Positions 19,482 to 31,152 of a stretch of 64,000 bases of DNA are shown here, in pieces. The DNA lies in assembly GCF_905147365.1 (NCBI RefSeq), contig NC_056419.1, positions 2,425,501-2,489,500 on the forward strand. Direction: 5' to 3'. Under the pieces are notes generated by a model that worked only from the letters and a program-made list of their open reading frames with translations, ran no database searches and was not told the origin of the DNA. Positions within the stretch are counted from its first letter, which is position 1, and each line of letters begins with the position of its first letter. Origin of the DNA: Aricia agestis. Lineage: Eukaryota; Arthropoda; Insecta; Lepidoptera; Lycaenidae. The translations under genes and the position numbers were made by a program.

Positions 19482-20121
19482 TTACAGTTTGACAAGGCTG
19501 TTTATGAACGTGGCGAGAAAAGGAACTAACGCTTCTATCATACAAAAACGTCATTTTTGACAGTTCTCCTTTACCAGCAGCGCGCATTGATATCATTGAC
19601 AAATTCATTTAAAGCCTTGTCGAACTGTACTTTAATTTCAACAAACTATAATTTTGTATTGCGGGTAAGAATTAATATTTCTGACATCTCTATGCCCTTT
19701 CCATGATATAGGTTGACGACATTTTAACCATTCTTAGATGGACTAAAGAACGAGACGTTTGGATTAATAGTCTGTTACGCCTGTATTTTTAGTGGTCTGG
19801 AACTTTAATGTTAAAGACTTATTAAAAACCTATCTTCACTTATACGAAAAACGGACGGTAACAAGATATATACATTAATCATTAACTTTAACAGACATTG
19901 GTGAAATTGGCACATAATAATCAGTATATGTAGTTGTATAACGTTTGTTAGTTTGGCACGCGATGATCTACTGGTATAAATTGTTTAAAAATACGTAGCA
20001 ATTCATTAAAATGTAATTAGTTAAGAATCTTGTTACATTTTTAACCGACTTCTTTAATAGTTATGACTTATGAGTATTATACTCTAGCTTAGAAGCCTAG
20101 GTATACTCAAACCCTACCTAT
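19482..20121. other. AT-rich spacer, nothing recognised
   Basis: No coding frame above 60 codons and no clear internal repeat. Confidence 0.4.
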
Positions 20122-20465
20122 CTATATATCAATACGTGAGCCAAAAACTTTGTATCCCTTTTGGCGAAAAATGGGGAAACTTAGGTGAATGAAATTTTGC
20201 ACAGTTATAGTTTATATGGTGAAGGAGTGCATCGAGCTAATATTATTTTGAAATTATGCTTTTATCATACATTTTTTTAACAAATAAAACATTACACACA
20301 CTAAAACACACACACTAGGAAAAATGGCAGATTTCTGCACTCAGACCTAACCTATATTGTCACTACAAGCCTATACATTATACGAATTATACTCTTTTAT
20401 TTATGGTTGAGTTAAGTCTGTTGACAGCAAGGTGACAAATTGAAAATGGATTATTGACATTGGCA
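20122..20465 (+). repeat. Single-orientation copy of the repeat forming the 2081-3259 dimer
   Basis: It opens CTATATATCAATACGTGAGC and ACTTTGTATCCCTTTTGG, then GGTGAAGGAGTGCATCGAGC, GAAATTATGCTTTTATCATA, ACAAGCCTATACATTATACG and GACAAATTGAAAATGGATTA. From GGTGAAGG onward it matches the right arm of the dimer, so it shows the undimerised layout. Confidence 0.72.
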
Positions 20466-20948
20466 ACTCACCGAGGCGGCCATTTTTAAAAGAAGAAGAA
20501 GAAAGCGTCTTATGCCATAATATACAAGACAGGAAAGAAGTGAGTAAACTGATTTCAAGAAAATTGGCAACTGTCGATGCAGGCTTACAAAAGTATAGTC
20601 CAATTTGCTCTCACTAGTTTAGGCAATGATATACTATATTACTAACGTAACTAGATTGGAAGTTTACGGTAGCAACGCGTTGCCACTTCGAAGATGCCTG
20701 CAGGCATATCTCACATACATAATGACATAACGAATATATGACTTGACATTGTCTTTTGAACAAAAAAGTGGTTACGCATTTCTGAGAATCTTTTGTAAGC
20801 TACTCTAGTATTTTAGAAACTCATTGAGTTTAGGCCATGATTGCCACCATGATTGCGTAGCTGGGGAATGGACATTGGACAGTCGTATAGAGCAATTCCT
20901 CTACACGTTTGCAACCTCTTAAATTGGTCCATCGTAGGCTAGAGTGAA

Positions 20949-20999
20949 TATGCCGAATAAGAGTCAACTAGACTCTTGTCTAGTTGTCTCATGCGGCAT
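20949..20999. repeat. Imperfect hairpin
   Basis: ATGCCGAATAAGAGTCAACT faces TAGTTGTCTCATGCGGCAT with a bulge; about 20 bp of pairing around a short loop. Confidence 0.6.
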
Positions 21000-22798
21000 A
21001 TACGGTAATATTATTATTTATTATATGTATAACACTTAAGTGAAGTGAAGTCTGAAGATGAAGAAGAAAGTCATAGTAAATTTTGAATTTGGAATGTCCA
21101 ATATCCGCTGAACGTAAATCCTAAATCCAGAAAAAATTCTACGCCAAGAAAATTACAAATTTTTTTCCTTACTTATTTAATAAATCTTCCAAAACATATT
21201 TACATAAAGTGTGTTAAATAAAGTAATTAGTCAAGAAGTAGTGCGTGGGACCCATGTTCATACAGTAAAACAAGTTTCCTCAAATGTTCACATCCTAAAC
21301 CCATAATATTATCTAATAAGTTACGACTCATTAGGAACGGAAATACATAACTAAATGTAGAGATGGTTGCGAATGTAAAGTACATTTATGTATTTTGTAT
21401 GAAAGTGGGTTTGTAGTTTTTTTAAATATATATTTAAAGACATGTGTATTCTGGATATACTGGAGCATACAAGATTACGAAATTTTAAATTATTTTGATG
21501 TTACTATTAAGAGCTCACCTGACTCTAAAAATCAAACATCGTCCTTCTCTCTTCACACTCACGCCCGTCTTTCATATGCCAGGTGAAAAAGGACGGCGCG
21601 GAATCATCGCCGAGTTAGTTTTACTTGAATAAAAGACGAACTATAATGATTATGAAAAAAGTGTTTTGAGCAAATTTAGGTTTTATCAATACCTTTTTAG
21701 ATATTAAAAAATATTAAAGAAAAGACAGCAAACTTCGAAGATCCAAGCAAAAATGTGTCTAAAACAAGGTTTTTTGTAAAAAAGAAACTATCGAGCATTT
21801 TTTGAGTAATCGTGTTTTCGTCTTGAGCATTTAATCTTTATGAACTGAAGTTACTTGTGTCAAAAAATCAGTTTTCTAGACCTTACAGATTTTGAGATCT
21901 AGGTTAAAGTATGTAGTCAAGTTAGGGTCATATGGGCTCTTAACAATGCTGATTTACAATAGGAATTTTTTATGCTATTGCTCCTATATTATAGAGTCTC
22001 TGATATAATAGAGAATTATAGAGATCAAAGTTTGCAGGTTCTAAAATATTTAAAACTAGTACAACAATTATAATAATCTTGAACTTAGATTTTTTTTTGT
22101 AGTCTTGTATTTTTTCTTCAATTTGTTTGGTGATATTACTTACCATTAAAAGTAATTGCGCAAACTAAGGCCTAGAAAAAAATTACGAATTTTGAATCAA
22201 AGTATTTATAATACGTGCTTTAGTTTAAAGCTAGTATCACGTTAGATGTGACAACACGTACCAAAGAATATCTGTACACTGTCATCTCATGTAGGAAACA
22301 CGTAAAATAGGTCTTATAGATTTATCCATAAGTTATAAACGCGTGAGGAGAAGACATACACAATTTGTTGCAAAATTTCTGCAACATTTTTATAAACTCA
22401 ATAAAGTAATCTGACAATTTAGGATATTCGCGTCCTTGTCATTATTCAAAGCTAAGACAAGGACAGAATATAATTTGAGAAGCTCTCAGATTAACTGTCG
22501 ATTTGTAAATAGACAAAACCGCATCTAGTAGTGTGACCAAGAGCAATGAACTTGACTTATCTTTTTACCATCTCGCCAAATAGATCGGGTCTATGAACGA
22601 GACAGATGTCGTCCGTCTCACCTAACCGTACTATTGCAATAAAACAGGTAGATGTACATTGTACGTGTCTAATTTTATCATAGTAAAAGTACCTATGATA
22701 TAGAGTTTACTACTATTAGAGGTTGCAGGTTCAATCTGTTCAAATTTTTTTAAGCAAACTTAAAGTTAAAAATACCCACAATTTTTATTATACAGGAA
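21000..22798. other. AT-rich stretch, nothing recognised
   Basis: The only frame (21395-21586) has no domain. Base composition is uniformly AT-rich. No dispersed repeat could be matched. Confidence 0.4.
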
Positions 22799-22937
22799 GA
22801 ATTTTAAAGTAATTACTCAAATTTAAAATATTTAGTGACGAATGACAATCGACGTTATTTAGGACGCTGTTGTGAATTTTAAAGTAATTACTCAAATTTA
22901 AAATATTTAGTGACGAATGACAATCGACGTTATTTAG
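22799..22937. repeat. Exact 64-bp direct duplication
   Basis: The 64 bases 22799-22862 (beginning GAATTTTAAAGTAATTACTC, ending GACGTTATTTAG) recur without change at 22874-22937, a 75-bp period with an 11-bp spacer. Identity implies a recent local duplication. Confidence 0.95.
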
Positions 22938-22947
22938 CATTCGTGTA

Positions 22948-23056
22948 CTAACCCACAAAAAATTACGTATTGAGTTATGAATGCAGTTATGTTCTTTAGG
23001 TGGTTTAGAACAGGACTGCATTCAAAATTTAACAACAAAAAAAAATGTGGGTTAGA
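22948..23056. repeat. Small inverted-repeat element, uncertain
   Basis: CTAACCCACAAAAAA at the left faces AAAAAATGTGGGTTAG at the right, with an inner pair GAATGCAG/CTGCATTC. It could be a decayed MITE of about 110 bp. Confidence 0.5.
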
Positions 23057-23473
23057 ACCATACATTATAATATTATGGATGAAAAAAGAAAATCTCCGAG
23101 AATTAGTACTTACTTGATTTAACTCTGCATGATCTTTACTTAACTCTAAAGAACCTATGCGTTAATCCCGGCAATGCATACTTCTATGGCTGCAGATAGC
23201 GTCTTTACTTTCGCGTATTTCTTCGTCAACGTCACATAAGCACTAACCATTGCGCTATTCCTGCGGGTGTAATCCGGAAGACGCGTGCTGAAGCGGGCAT
23301 GGATGACGCAATAATATCGTTCAGTGAAAGTGACGCACACTCGCGAATATTAATTGTTACCCTTTTTGTGCTGGAATGTTCGATTTCTAATTTTCGATTG
23401 TTATTTTGGTGAAACTGACCCATTATTAGATTATTTGTAAGTTGTAAATATTAACTGCGACCAAAATAGTCAC

Positions 23474-23523
23474 TAACAAAGAATTATTGCTCTATTATTA
23501 TATAGAGCAATCATTCTTTGTTA
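23474..23523. repeat. 22-bp hairpin, one mismatch, 6-nt loop
   Basis: Arms 23474-23495 and 23502-23523 (TAACAAAGAATTATTGCTCT with AT) pair except at one position. It lies four bases from a second hairpin. Confidence 0.88.
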
Positions 23524-23527
23524 TAGT

Positions 23528-23580
23528 CAACAAAATAAAAGTTGGAGGAATATAATATTCCTCAAACTTTTATTTTGTTG
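23528..23580. repeat. 26-bp hairpin, one mismatch, 1-nt centre
   Basis: Arms 23528-23553 and 23555-23580 (CAACAAAATAAAAGTTGGAG...) are reverse complements with one mismatch and practically no loop. Confidence 0.88.
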
Positions 23581-23596
23581 GGGACTAGGATTCTAA

Positions 23597-23731
23597 GGGC
23601 CTGTTTCACCACTTCCTGATAAGTGAATAGGCTATCCACCACTTAACTTGACAGATAAAGTATGGAGAATCTGTCAAAAAAGTTGCGAATAGCCTATTCG
23701 GCACTTTAGCGGAAAGTGGTGAAACAAGCCC
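23597..23731. mobile_element. MITE-H copy 1 (PIF/Harbinger-like), TAA duplication
   Basis: Begins GGGCCTGTTTCACCACTTCC and ends AGTGGTGAAACAAGCCC; flanked by TAA (23594-23596 and 23732-23734). Three-base TWA duplications with GGGCC-type ends fit PIF/Harbinger. Palindromic throughout, with inner GACAGATA/TCTGTCA motifs. Confidence 0.85.
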
Positions 23732-24500
23732 TAACTCCTAGCTGCTAAGTTTAGGATCTGAAATTCCTGGGCCGATATTTATGAAATTTCGCATAGGTTT
23801 ATTATAATAGACTACGACGAGGTACACAAGCTATCGCAAGAAAATGTGCGGTTCCCGCAAGTTTTTGGATGAAAGATAGTACATAATCATAATACAAAAC
23901 AAAAGAAAACATTTGTAAAGCCACATAGCATCATCGGTTTACCTAACATTTTTGGCCAATCACAAAATATCTCTTTTAACTATTACTTCATACCTAGGTC
24001 ACAAGATAGTGTTTGCAATATATCTTATCGTCGTATTGTCAAACTGTTACCTTGAAATTGTTACGAGAAGGATCTTATGCAGTTTCACACTTTTTGCGGT
24101 TTTTGCCAGTTTTGTACCATAAAACTAATAGGTATTACTAAGCAGTATTTTTAAATGACATAATAATAACCAAACATTAAACAAAGTTTTATTAGTATGA
24201 ATGGAGAATAACTTAAGCCGTAACAAAAACCACAAAATTAAAAGTAATAGTTACTCCATTGTCTAGCTCAGCAAAGAATATTCTTATTTCTTGATATCGT
24301 TACTCGTTTCTAAGTATTATCTGGTATTATCAATTTCCAACATCATAGCCCAACCTGGCGTAAGTGTCACTTAAGACGACAATCCCATCCCAGACGGTTC
24401 AATTTAATTCATTTTCGTTCTTAATTTATTACTTTTTAATTTCGAGTACGCTTCTAAACATTAAATGAAACGGTGCCGGAGCCCGGATCAAGTAAAATTA

Positions 24501-24630
24501 GGGCCTGTTTCACCACTTTCTAATAAGTACCAGGCTATCCACAACTTATCTGACAGATACTCCATACTCTATCTGTCAGATTAGTTGGATAGGCTATCCG
24601 GCACTTATCAGTCAGTGGTGAAACAGCCCC
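24501..24630. mobile_element. MITE-H copy 2, TTA duplication
   Basis: GGGCCTGTTTCACCACTTTC to CAGTGGTGAAACAGCCCC, flanked by TTA on both sides (24498-24500 and 24631-24633). Confidence 0.88.
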
Positions 24631-24877
24631 TTAATCATTTATTCGAAGCAACAATCACTCGAGTGAACGGCTAACTAGACCGCAGCACCGCAGCTCGTAT
24701 GGAATGCCACAGCTATTAGCATACAATGCGTGTTGTACCGACAACGTCCACGATTGTCGCCAGACAAGTGTATCGCTGTAATTGTATTCATACCACACGT
24801 GAGATGTGAATCAGCGTTGTGGACTTGTGGCAAAGTAACGCAGCGTCACCGCTAGCTAGCCAACAGCCACACTCATA

Positions 24878-25024
24878 GGGTGGGTTGCACCAGAGGCGTA
24901 GTTATACTTAAGGTTAAGGTTATAGTTAAATATGGCGGTCCAATACGGACTTTTACTAGGGATTTGACAGTTCATTTGACATTTTGTTATGGTTAAAGTT
25001 ATAGTAAGTTGGTGCAACCCACCC
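24878..25024. mobile_element. TIR miniature element, GGGTGGGTTGCACCA ends
   Basis: GGGTGGGTTGCACCAGAGGC faces AAGTTGGTGCAACCCACCC: a 15-bp perfect inverted repeat flanked by ATA on both sides. The body has GGTTAAGGTTATAG and GTTAAAGTTATAG in mirrored order. Confidence 0.85.
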
Positions 25025-25039
25025 ATAGATTTAATTATT

Positions 25040-25115
25040 ACTCAACTTTAATTTAATTATTTTCTGTCAAACTCGTCATTATATTACAGTTAAGTTCATA
25101 AAATGTCTCTGAGTA
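25040..25115. repeat. MITE-S fragment
   Basis: TTCTGTCAAACTCGTCATTA, then ATAAAATGTCTCTGAGTA, is the terminal part of the MITE-S family seen complete at 50630-50935. Confidence 0.65.
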
Positions 25116-25133
25116 TAATTATTATTATCTAGA

Positions 25134-25236
25134 AGCTGCGCTCGGCTTCGCCCGCGTATAACGGTATTCCGCAAATTGTACATTTTCCCGCAGAAGACAA
25201 ATCCTATGTCCTTTCCTGTGGTCTATATAATATGTA
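25134..25236 (-). repeat. Helitron-like fragment, minus strand
   Basis: GCGCTCGGCTTCGCCCGCGT near the end, then TACATTTTCCCGCAG and CCTATGTCCTTTCCTGTG, the minus-strand order of the CTAGT-ended repeats. Confidence 0.6.
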
Positions 25237-26660
25237 TGTGGCCTGTATATGTTTTTTTTTAAGTCACTTGAACTAATTGGCCCAGACTTTGAGTTATTGC
25301 TATTCTTTTGTCAAAGTATTATGATTTTCTCTCATGAAGAGGGAAGAGGGTTCAAGCAGGAGGTAAGATATCTGCAGATAAGGTGTAGCTTTTCTGTCAC
25401 ATTTTAGCTACACATAATTACTTAATATGGTATTAAGTGGTTTATGTTTAAGCAATCATGATTCATGACCACATGGTTTACCTCATATGAGAATTGAGAC
25501 ATTGCACTTTGCAGTAAGTACAACTTGTACAGTAGGTATAACAATTAAATACACATTATCTCATTGTGTGACTAATGTTAAACAAAGTTATTAATATTAT
25601 TTAAACGCCATTTAAGGAAGCGGCGACGGATGCATTTCCTCCGTACACTTGACATCACAATGGTATCGTAAATAATAAATAGAAATGCAGTTCCTTTTGT
25701 CTCGGTGCAAACGAGCCACCAAGAAAGATAACTCAACATTTTTGAGTTGCCGTTGTGGTGGCTAATACCCACATTCTGAGGGTTTTGACTGAAGTTCATC
25801 CATTTGATTTTTACCATCCAACATAGCTATTGTCACGCGGCTATTACCGGTTAATAATTATTGTGTATCTTTCGACAGCAATGGAACAGACGAAAATTGT
25901 ACAATAACTGCTGTCAATAATAAAATACAAATTCGACGTGTTTTAAATAATATCTGTAGACCCGAAACGTATTGACTTCATCAAATTAAGTTTGTGGATG
26001 TTTTGGCAGACCTTTTTCTGTACACATACACAACTTTTTCTGTAATTGAGGACGTGAGTTAAAGAACACGATAACTAACATTTTGTAACATACGGTCATT
26101 TACTCACTTTTTCCCTTACAATTTCAACTAACCTTGTAACTTATCTACTTCATCACCTAGATAATGTATCTGGCTACACATAAAATGCTCAGTTTTTTTT
26201 AATTTGAAATAATTTTTCCAGCCTTCAAGCCTCCATTTATTTATGCACTCCATTAAAGGGCATTTTTTCTGTAATTTATTGTGTTCTTCACTCACGTCTC
26301 CAATTATAATTCACATCCGTGCGCGACAGGTGTCTAGAAATAGTGCGACTAGTCGCAGTAGTCTGTGGCTCGTATGCACCAAGTTATAAGTATTGCATGT
26401 AACGGAAGTGGGTTAATTAAATCAGAGCGCAGTTAAAGTGTGATTATAGTATCAAGATACTGTTTTAGTAGCGCGAAAATGGTACCTTTAAATGTAACTA
26501 GATGGCGTTGCACCATAAACGCATCGCGCTATAAAATGTTTCTGTTAATTGAAATATAATACCAATGGATAGTAAATGAAATGAAAGAAAATGTATTTTA
26601 TGTTACTTAGTAGCGCTTGGTGAAATTTAATGTTTTTAAAGTGATTTTTCTTGTTTTCAG
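25237..26660. other. AT-rich stretch upstream of a candidate exon
   Basis: No coding domain (the 79-codon minus frame at 25578-25817 has none). The last part, to 26660, ends in a pyrimidine-rich tract TTTTTCTTGTTTTCAG that would serve as a splice acceptor. Confidence 0.4.
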
Positions 26661-26716
26661 GTAAATATTTGTTCGAATCAAAATGTCTTGCTGGCGTACT
26701 GATTGGATAACTTAAG
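26661..26716 (+). other. Candidate 56-bp exon of a host transcript
   Basis: A strong acceptor (TTTTTCTTGTTTTCAG, ending 26660) and a consensus donor (AAG then GTAAGA at 26717) bracket 56 bases. It contains a short ORF from ATG at 26683 to TAA at 26715 (ten residues, MSCWRTDWIT), which would make it a leader exon with an upstream ORF. No homology can be judged. Chance occurrence of such a pair in 64 kb is quite possible. Confidence 0.35.
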
Positions 26717-26952
26717 GTAAGAATAATAACTAATCATTTAACCCGTCCTTTATTTTAATTTAGTACATTTCTGTATAGAGGTATGATTTAATAAAATATG
26801 TTCAATTCAATACTCTTGTACTTTTTGAACGGAGAACTTTACTTTTTGAACTTGTTTTATTTTGCTAAATATCTATGCGTCTTTGATTCAGTTTTGATGC
26901 AGCGTCGATATAAGTAAGTTCTAGAATTGCTATTAACCAAGTCTAGATAACC

Positions 26953-27218
26953 TATACAGTGTGTAACAAAAATAAGTGATAATACTTTAGGGTGTGTACG
27001 TGTTCCTTGTAGAGAGTTCACTGTGAAAGTAGCAGCACTGAAAGACGAAAAATTTTTTTCAGTTTTGTATGGGCAAGTGCCCGAGCGTCACGAGGTACCC
27101 ATACAAAAGTGAAAAAAAAATTTGGTCTTTCAGCGCTGCTACTTTCACAGTGAACTCTCTACAAGGAACACGTACACACCCTAAAGTATTATCACTTATT
27201 TTTGTTACACCTTGTATA
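26953..27218. mobile_element. Foldback element FB-1, copy B
   Basis: Same ends and arms as copy A at 15450: TACAGTGTGTAACAAAAATA outward, with the mirror arm ending TTTTGTTACACCTTGTATA. Arms of about 115 bp enclose a ~40-base centre (GGGCAAGTGCCCGAGCG...). The arms are nearly identical to each other and to copy A. Confidence 0.92.
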
Positions 27219-29380
27219 TTATACATACAAAACAGAACCTAAACCATGCCCGGGTGTGTCCTATTAGAAAGTATTGGGTGATCGGAACCTAACGTTACCC
27301 TGACCTCATCTGTGCTTTATGAATATGTCTGATTTCATACGTGAAAGCTCAACTATAACGTAATATTATTACCTAGGTTCTTAATTTTACTGTTCCTAGA
27401 TGTTTATTCATGTAACGTATATTTTTATGAAATAAGACTATCATATACTGGAAATCATAATACATAATATTGTAATTACTTAATTTCATCAAAATCTATT
27501 CAGCTATCTTAACTCTTAACTCTTGCATTAAAAGAAAACGTAAGGCAGACGCTTTCGGATTTCTAATGTTTTAACTTTTAGTATATTATTAGCTGTGGTA
27601 AATTATAACTTATTTTCAAAAATTAAAAATAAAATTGCAAATGCAAAACCCACTTAAATTACGAATAACGAAACCCATTTAAACTACGGAACCCACTTTG
27701 GGAATCCCTGGCCTAGACTTCCATGAAGTTAATACTATGTGCCGTTCTCACGTACGGCTCTAACAACATGCTATTGTGTCTCATTATTATCTAACGGTGC
27801 GCTGAAATTCATTGAACAAACTGGTTAATTTTTTATGCGCCAGATATAATTAAATAAATCTAGCCATCAAAAAAAAACTCTTCAGGTCTTATCAGACGGT
27901 CCCGTTGAGTATTCACTCGAATGAAAATAACTAAAATTGCTCGTCTGATATCAGTTTAATCGTAATGTTCTATTTGTGACATAATAAGAATAAGTACGTT
28001 GTAGTTTCTTTTTAATCTCATGAAATCCTATTGGTTATAATAAGATGTATTTTATAAGACGCCATTTTAAAACAATGGAATCTCTGAAACGGTGGCAAAT
28101 TAATCTGGAATTTCTTTCCATTAAATCGGTACAGTTTTATTTTACCTCCAACTAAACCTTATGGGGTACGACATTAGGACCAAACTCAAGTAAAATAGTT
28201 CTGGAAGATTCGAAAGAATGCTCAGAGGAATCCGTGACTAAAGTTAGCCAGGTGGAGTAAATCGACGTGTGTCGGGCCCCGTTACTGTGACATTACGTTA
28301 GACATGCTGTTTTTATAGAGACGATTTATAAATAGAATCTGGATTGACTAAACGTAAGTACCTGATATTAAATAGTATATTCAATATTATGTCTACAAGT
28401 TGCTTGCATGAAGCACAAAAGAGAATGCCACGGGTATCATACGTTTTGAACCGCTTATGTCCTTGCTCGAGAAATGAACTATAAGTACTTTACATCAAAA
28501 TTGGTCCAGACTCCAATCGTTCTAGCGCCTGTTCATTGCAAACGATCATTTTCTCCTCATAATATTTAAAAGTAGAACCAAAAATAGGCATATTTCAACA
28601 ATGGACAATCTCCAAAAAACCCGGTTAAAACAACGATGAATTGACACGTTTTACTTAGTTCAAGTTTTGATTACTTTCGTTATCAAGATGAACATTTATG
28701 TTCGGGTTAAACATTAACAATTAGCCTGAAATGCCGACGATTTTCCCACAAGAATGCCGCCATCTTGAAAAGTCGGCCATTAAAAAAAACCTCGACGCAT
28801 CATTGTTCTATTCGCTCTATTTCACTCGTCCGCTGCTTCTTAGTACCGCTCACGGTAATTAATACTAAACAATGTCAAATACTTAGTAGTAAGTAGTACC
28901 TATTAGTAATTCATTATTAGTAAACAATTGTAAATGAGTGATCATTGCGTTGGCGCAGTGCGTTGAACTATCATTGTCACTGTGCCAATTATTGTATTGA
29001 TTACTATAATGTTATCCGAATTAAGATCATAGTAATATTTTATTTTATTCCCGGGACAAAGCTAAACACAAAATGAAACATTTTAGCTGAACGTACTCAA
29101 AAAATAATAATTCATTCGTAAATAACTCAACTCCAGTGACCCTTTTGATGACACCTTAACAACCTATTTTGGCTAATCTTTGCTTTTTACATCTAGGCTA
29201 AATAAAGTAAGTAAATCAAGGTCTGTTATTTTACCACCTTTTTTATGAAAAAATCCAGAAACTACCATGCAAATCATCTGATGATAAACTATTAACGAGT
29301 ATTGCAGATACCTTTCTAAAACTCTAAACACTTTTTCAGCCTCCAAAACATCACACAAATCTTTGACATGGTTTTACCTG
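27219..29380. other. AT-rich stretch, mostly unassigned
   Basis: A fragment near 27690-27715 (CCCACTTTGGGAATCCCTG) looks like a lone hAT miniature-element end. The frame at 29173-29358 (-) has no recognised domain. Otherwise nothing supported. Confidence 0.4.
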
Positions 29381-29421
29381 TCAGCCGACTCATTTGTGCC
29401 GAAGCATAGCACTCCCAAGTG
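29381..29421 (-). repeat. SINE-A head fragment
   Basis: GACTCATTTGTGCCGAAGCA and TAGCACTCCCA is a diverged copy of the SINE-A head in minus orientation. Confidence 0.5.
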
Positions 29422-29504
29422 CAATAAAATGATGATAATGAATAGGTGCGACCGCGCACGCTGCGCCCTACGCGCCATTGTTACTCCTTTCATTCACTCA
29501 TTCA

Positions 29505-29590
29505 TTCGTTACGCAATTTGGGTTGGACGACCTGCTTCTGTGAATGATGGGCGGTTGAGGTCGTGGGTTTTAATCCTGTCATTCAAAATG
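29505..29590 (+). repeat. Possible tRNA-like SINE remnant
   Basis: GGTCGTGGGTTTTAATCCTG resembles a mutated B box region of a tRNA-derived SINE (compare GTCGTGGGTTCGATTCCCG at 38564), about 50 bases after GGACGACCTGCTTCTG. Weak. Confidence 0.3.
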
Positions 29591-29930
29591 TATCTTTATA
29601 GCTTGATTCGGTGGAAGATTACAATGATGAAGCGTTTAAAGTAATTTTCTAATTAATAAATTATTTTTTTAATTAATAAAAGTAATGAAAACTATCGGAA
29701 CGGAAAAAAACTTTAGCAGCGTGGACTTATTTTGACTGATAGGCAAAAATTTTAAAACCGCGTCAGGCGATATGATAGAAAATTCGTAAAACGGTAGAAG
29801 AGTTTTTCTTCCTCTCCTTTTCCTTCCTCCATTGTTTCTACCGCACGGTAGAAATGCCTGCTCTTTAAAGTTTTCACATCAAAGACAAGAATTTTGTAGC
29901 CCAACCATAATATTAACTACAGTAGGTTTA

Positions 29931-30070
29931 GGCCCAATTTCACCAACGTCTGTTAGTGTTAACAGCTTGTTAAAAAGTCATGTCTTCTCTTTCATTCATA
30001 TGAAAAACGAAAGAGGTAACATGAAACTAAATCAAGCATTAACTTTATCAGTTGTTGGTGAAATTGGGCC
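29931..30070. mobile_element. TIR miniature element, TTA duplication
   Basis: GGCCCAATTTCACCAACGTC faces GTTGGTGAAATTGGGCC, flanked by TTA (29928-29930 and 30071-30073). Ends and duplication fit PIF/Harbinger. Reading frames across it are incidental. Confidence 0.87.
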
Positions 30071-30073
30071 TTA

Positions 30074-30160
30074 GCATGGTCACCAAACAAAGGAAATCTG
30101 TCAGTTTGTCCGCAAAAACTGTCAGCGTTTCTTTTCTTATGCATTTATACTGTGGCCATG
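30074..30160. mobile_element. TIR miniature element abutting the previous one
   Basis: GCATGGTCACC at the left faces CTGTGGCCATGC at the right. Its left TTA is the same three bases that form the right duplication of the element at 29931. CTAAG follows at the right. Confidence 0.65.
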
Positions 30161-30458
30161 CTAAGCTGCTGCATGCTAAGCTGGAGGCAAGCCCAGTGGT
30201 TGTCAACATTATTTATTTTGTTATCATGTATTTGTGTGGGTGTGTGTTTCGCAAAGGGCACGATATGGAACAGTTTGTGCAACTCGGAATACGTTAACGT
30301 TGCAACACCTGAAAGCAATGTCCTCTATTTGCTGTTAATTGCTTGTTTACCCTTGCTGTACAGTTTTGACTAAGATCTTGTCAAACATTGTTTTAAACTG
30401 TTTTACGTATTTAATGCGACTTTTATGCGGCCTCTTTATAAATTATGTATATATGACT

Positions 30459-30501
30459 ATGATGGACTAATACAATAAGGAATATTGTATTAGTCCATCA
30501 T
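30459..30501. repeat. Perfect 19-bp hairpin, 5-nt loop
   Basis: Arms 30459-30477 (ATGATGGACTAATACAATA) and 30483-30501 are exact reverse complements with loop AGGAA. Confidence 0.92.
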
Positions 30502-30650
30502 ATGTATTTGGTGGAACATAACCAGCTTCACCATCATAGTAACCATCATCCGGCCCAACTTAAAGAGATAGATTCTCTTAAGTATGAAATTAAGTAAGTT
30601 GTACCTAAGTGCAATTATGGCTACCTTTCATGGCATAACATGAATAGAGA

Positions 30651-30962
30651 CGTGGGAGAGCCATGCTTCGGCACGAATGGGCCGGCTCGACCGGCGAAAT
30701 ACCACGTCCTCACAGAAAACCGGCGTGAAACAGCGCTTGCGCTGTGTTTCGCCGAGTGAGTGAGTGTACCCTATTCCCTTCCCTATCCTCCCTTATTCCG
30801 TTCCCTTTCCATCCCTACCTTCCCCTATTACCCTATTCCCTCTTAAAAGGCTGGCAACGCACCTGCAGCTCTTCTGATGCTGCGAGTGTCCATGGGCGAC
30901 GGAAGTTGCTTTCCATCAGGTGACCCGTTTGCTCGTTTGCCCCCTTATTTCATAAAAAAAAA
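30651..30962 (+). mobile_element. SINE-A copy, minisatellite shortened
   Basis: Starts CGTGGGAGAGCCATGCTTCG and ends TTATTTCATAAAA with a short poly-A. It lacks the GGAGGCCCAATCC block just before the minisatellite. Confidence 0.88.
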
Positions 30963-31108
30963 GAGAGTTTATTTATGTGTATTTAAAAAAATGAATTATA
31001 TTTTATCTGTTTATATTTTTACAGTATTTAATAAAAACTTGAATTAACGATTACTTATGTAGTAATAACGATGTGTAAAACTGATTAAATGAAGCGTTAC
31101 AAACGATC

Positions 31109-31152
31109 GAGTTAATATAGCGTAGGGACGAGTACCTACGCTATATTAACTC
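31109..31152. repeat. Perfect 18-bp hairpin, 8-nt loop
   Basis: Arms GAGTTAATATAGCGTAGG (31109-31126) and its exact complement at 31135-31152, loop GACGAGTA. Confidence 0.92.
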
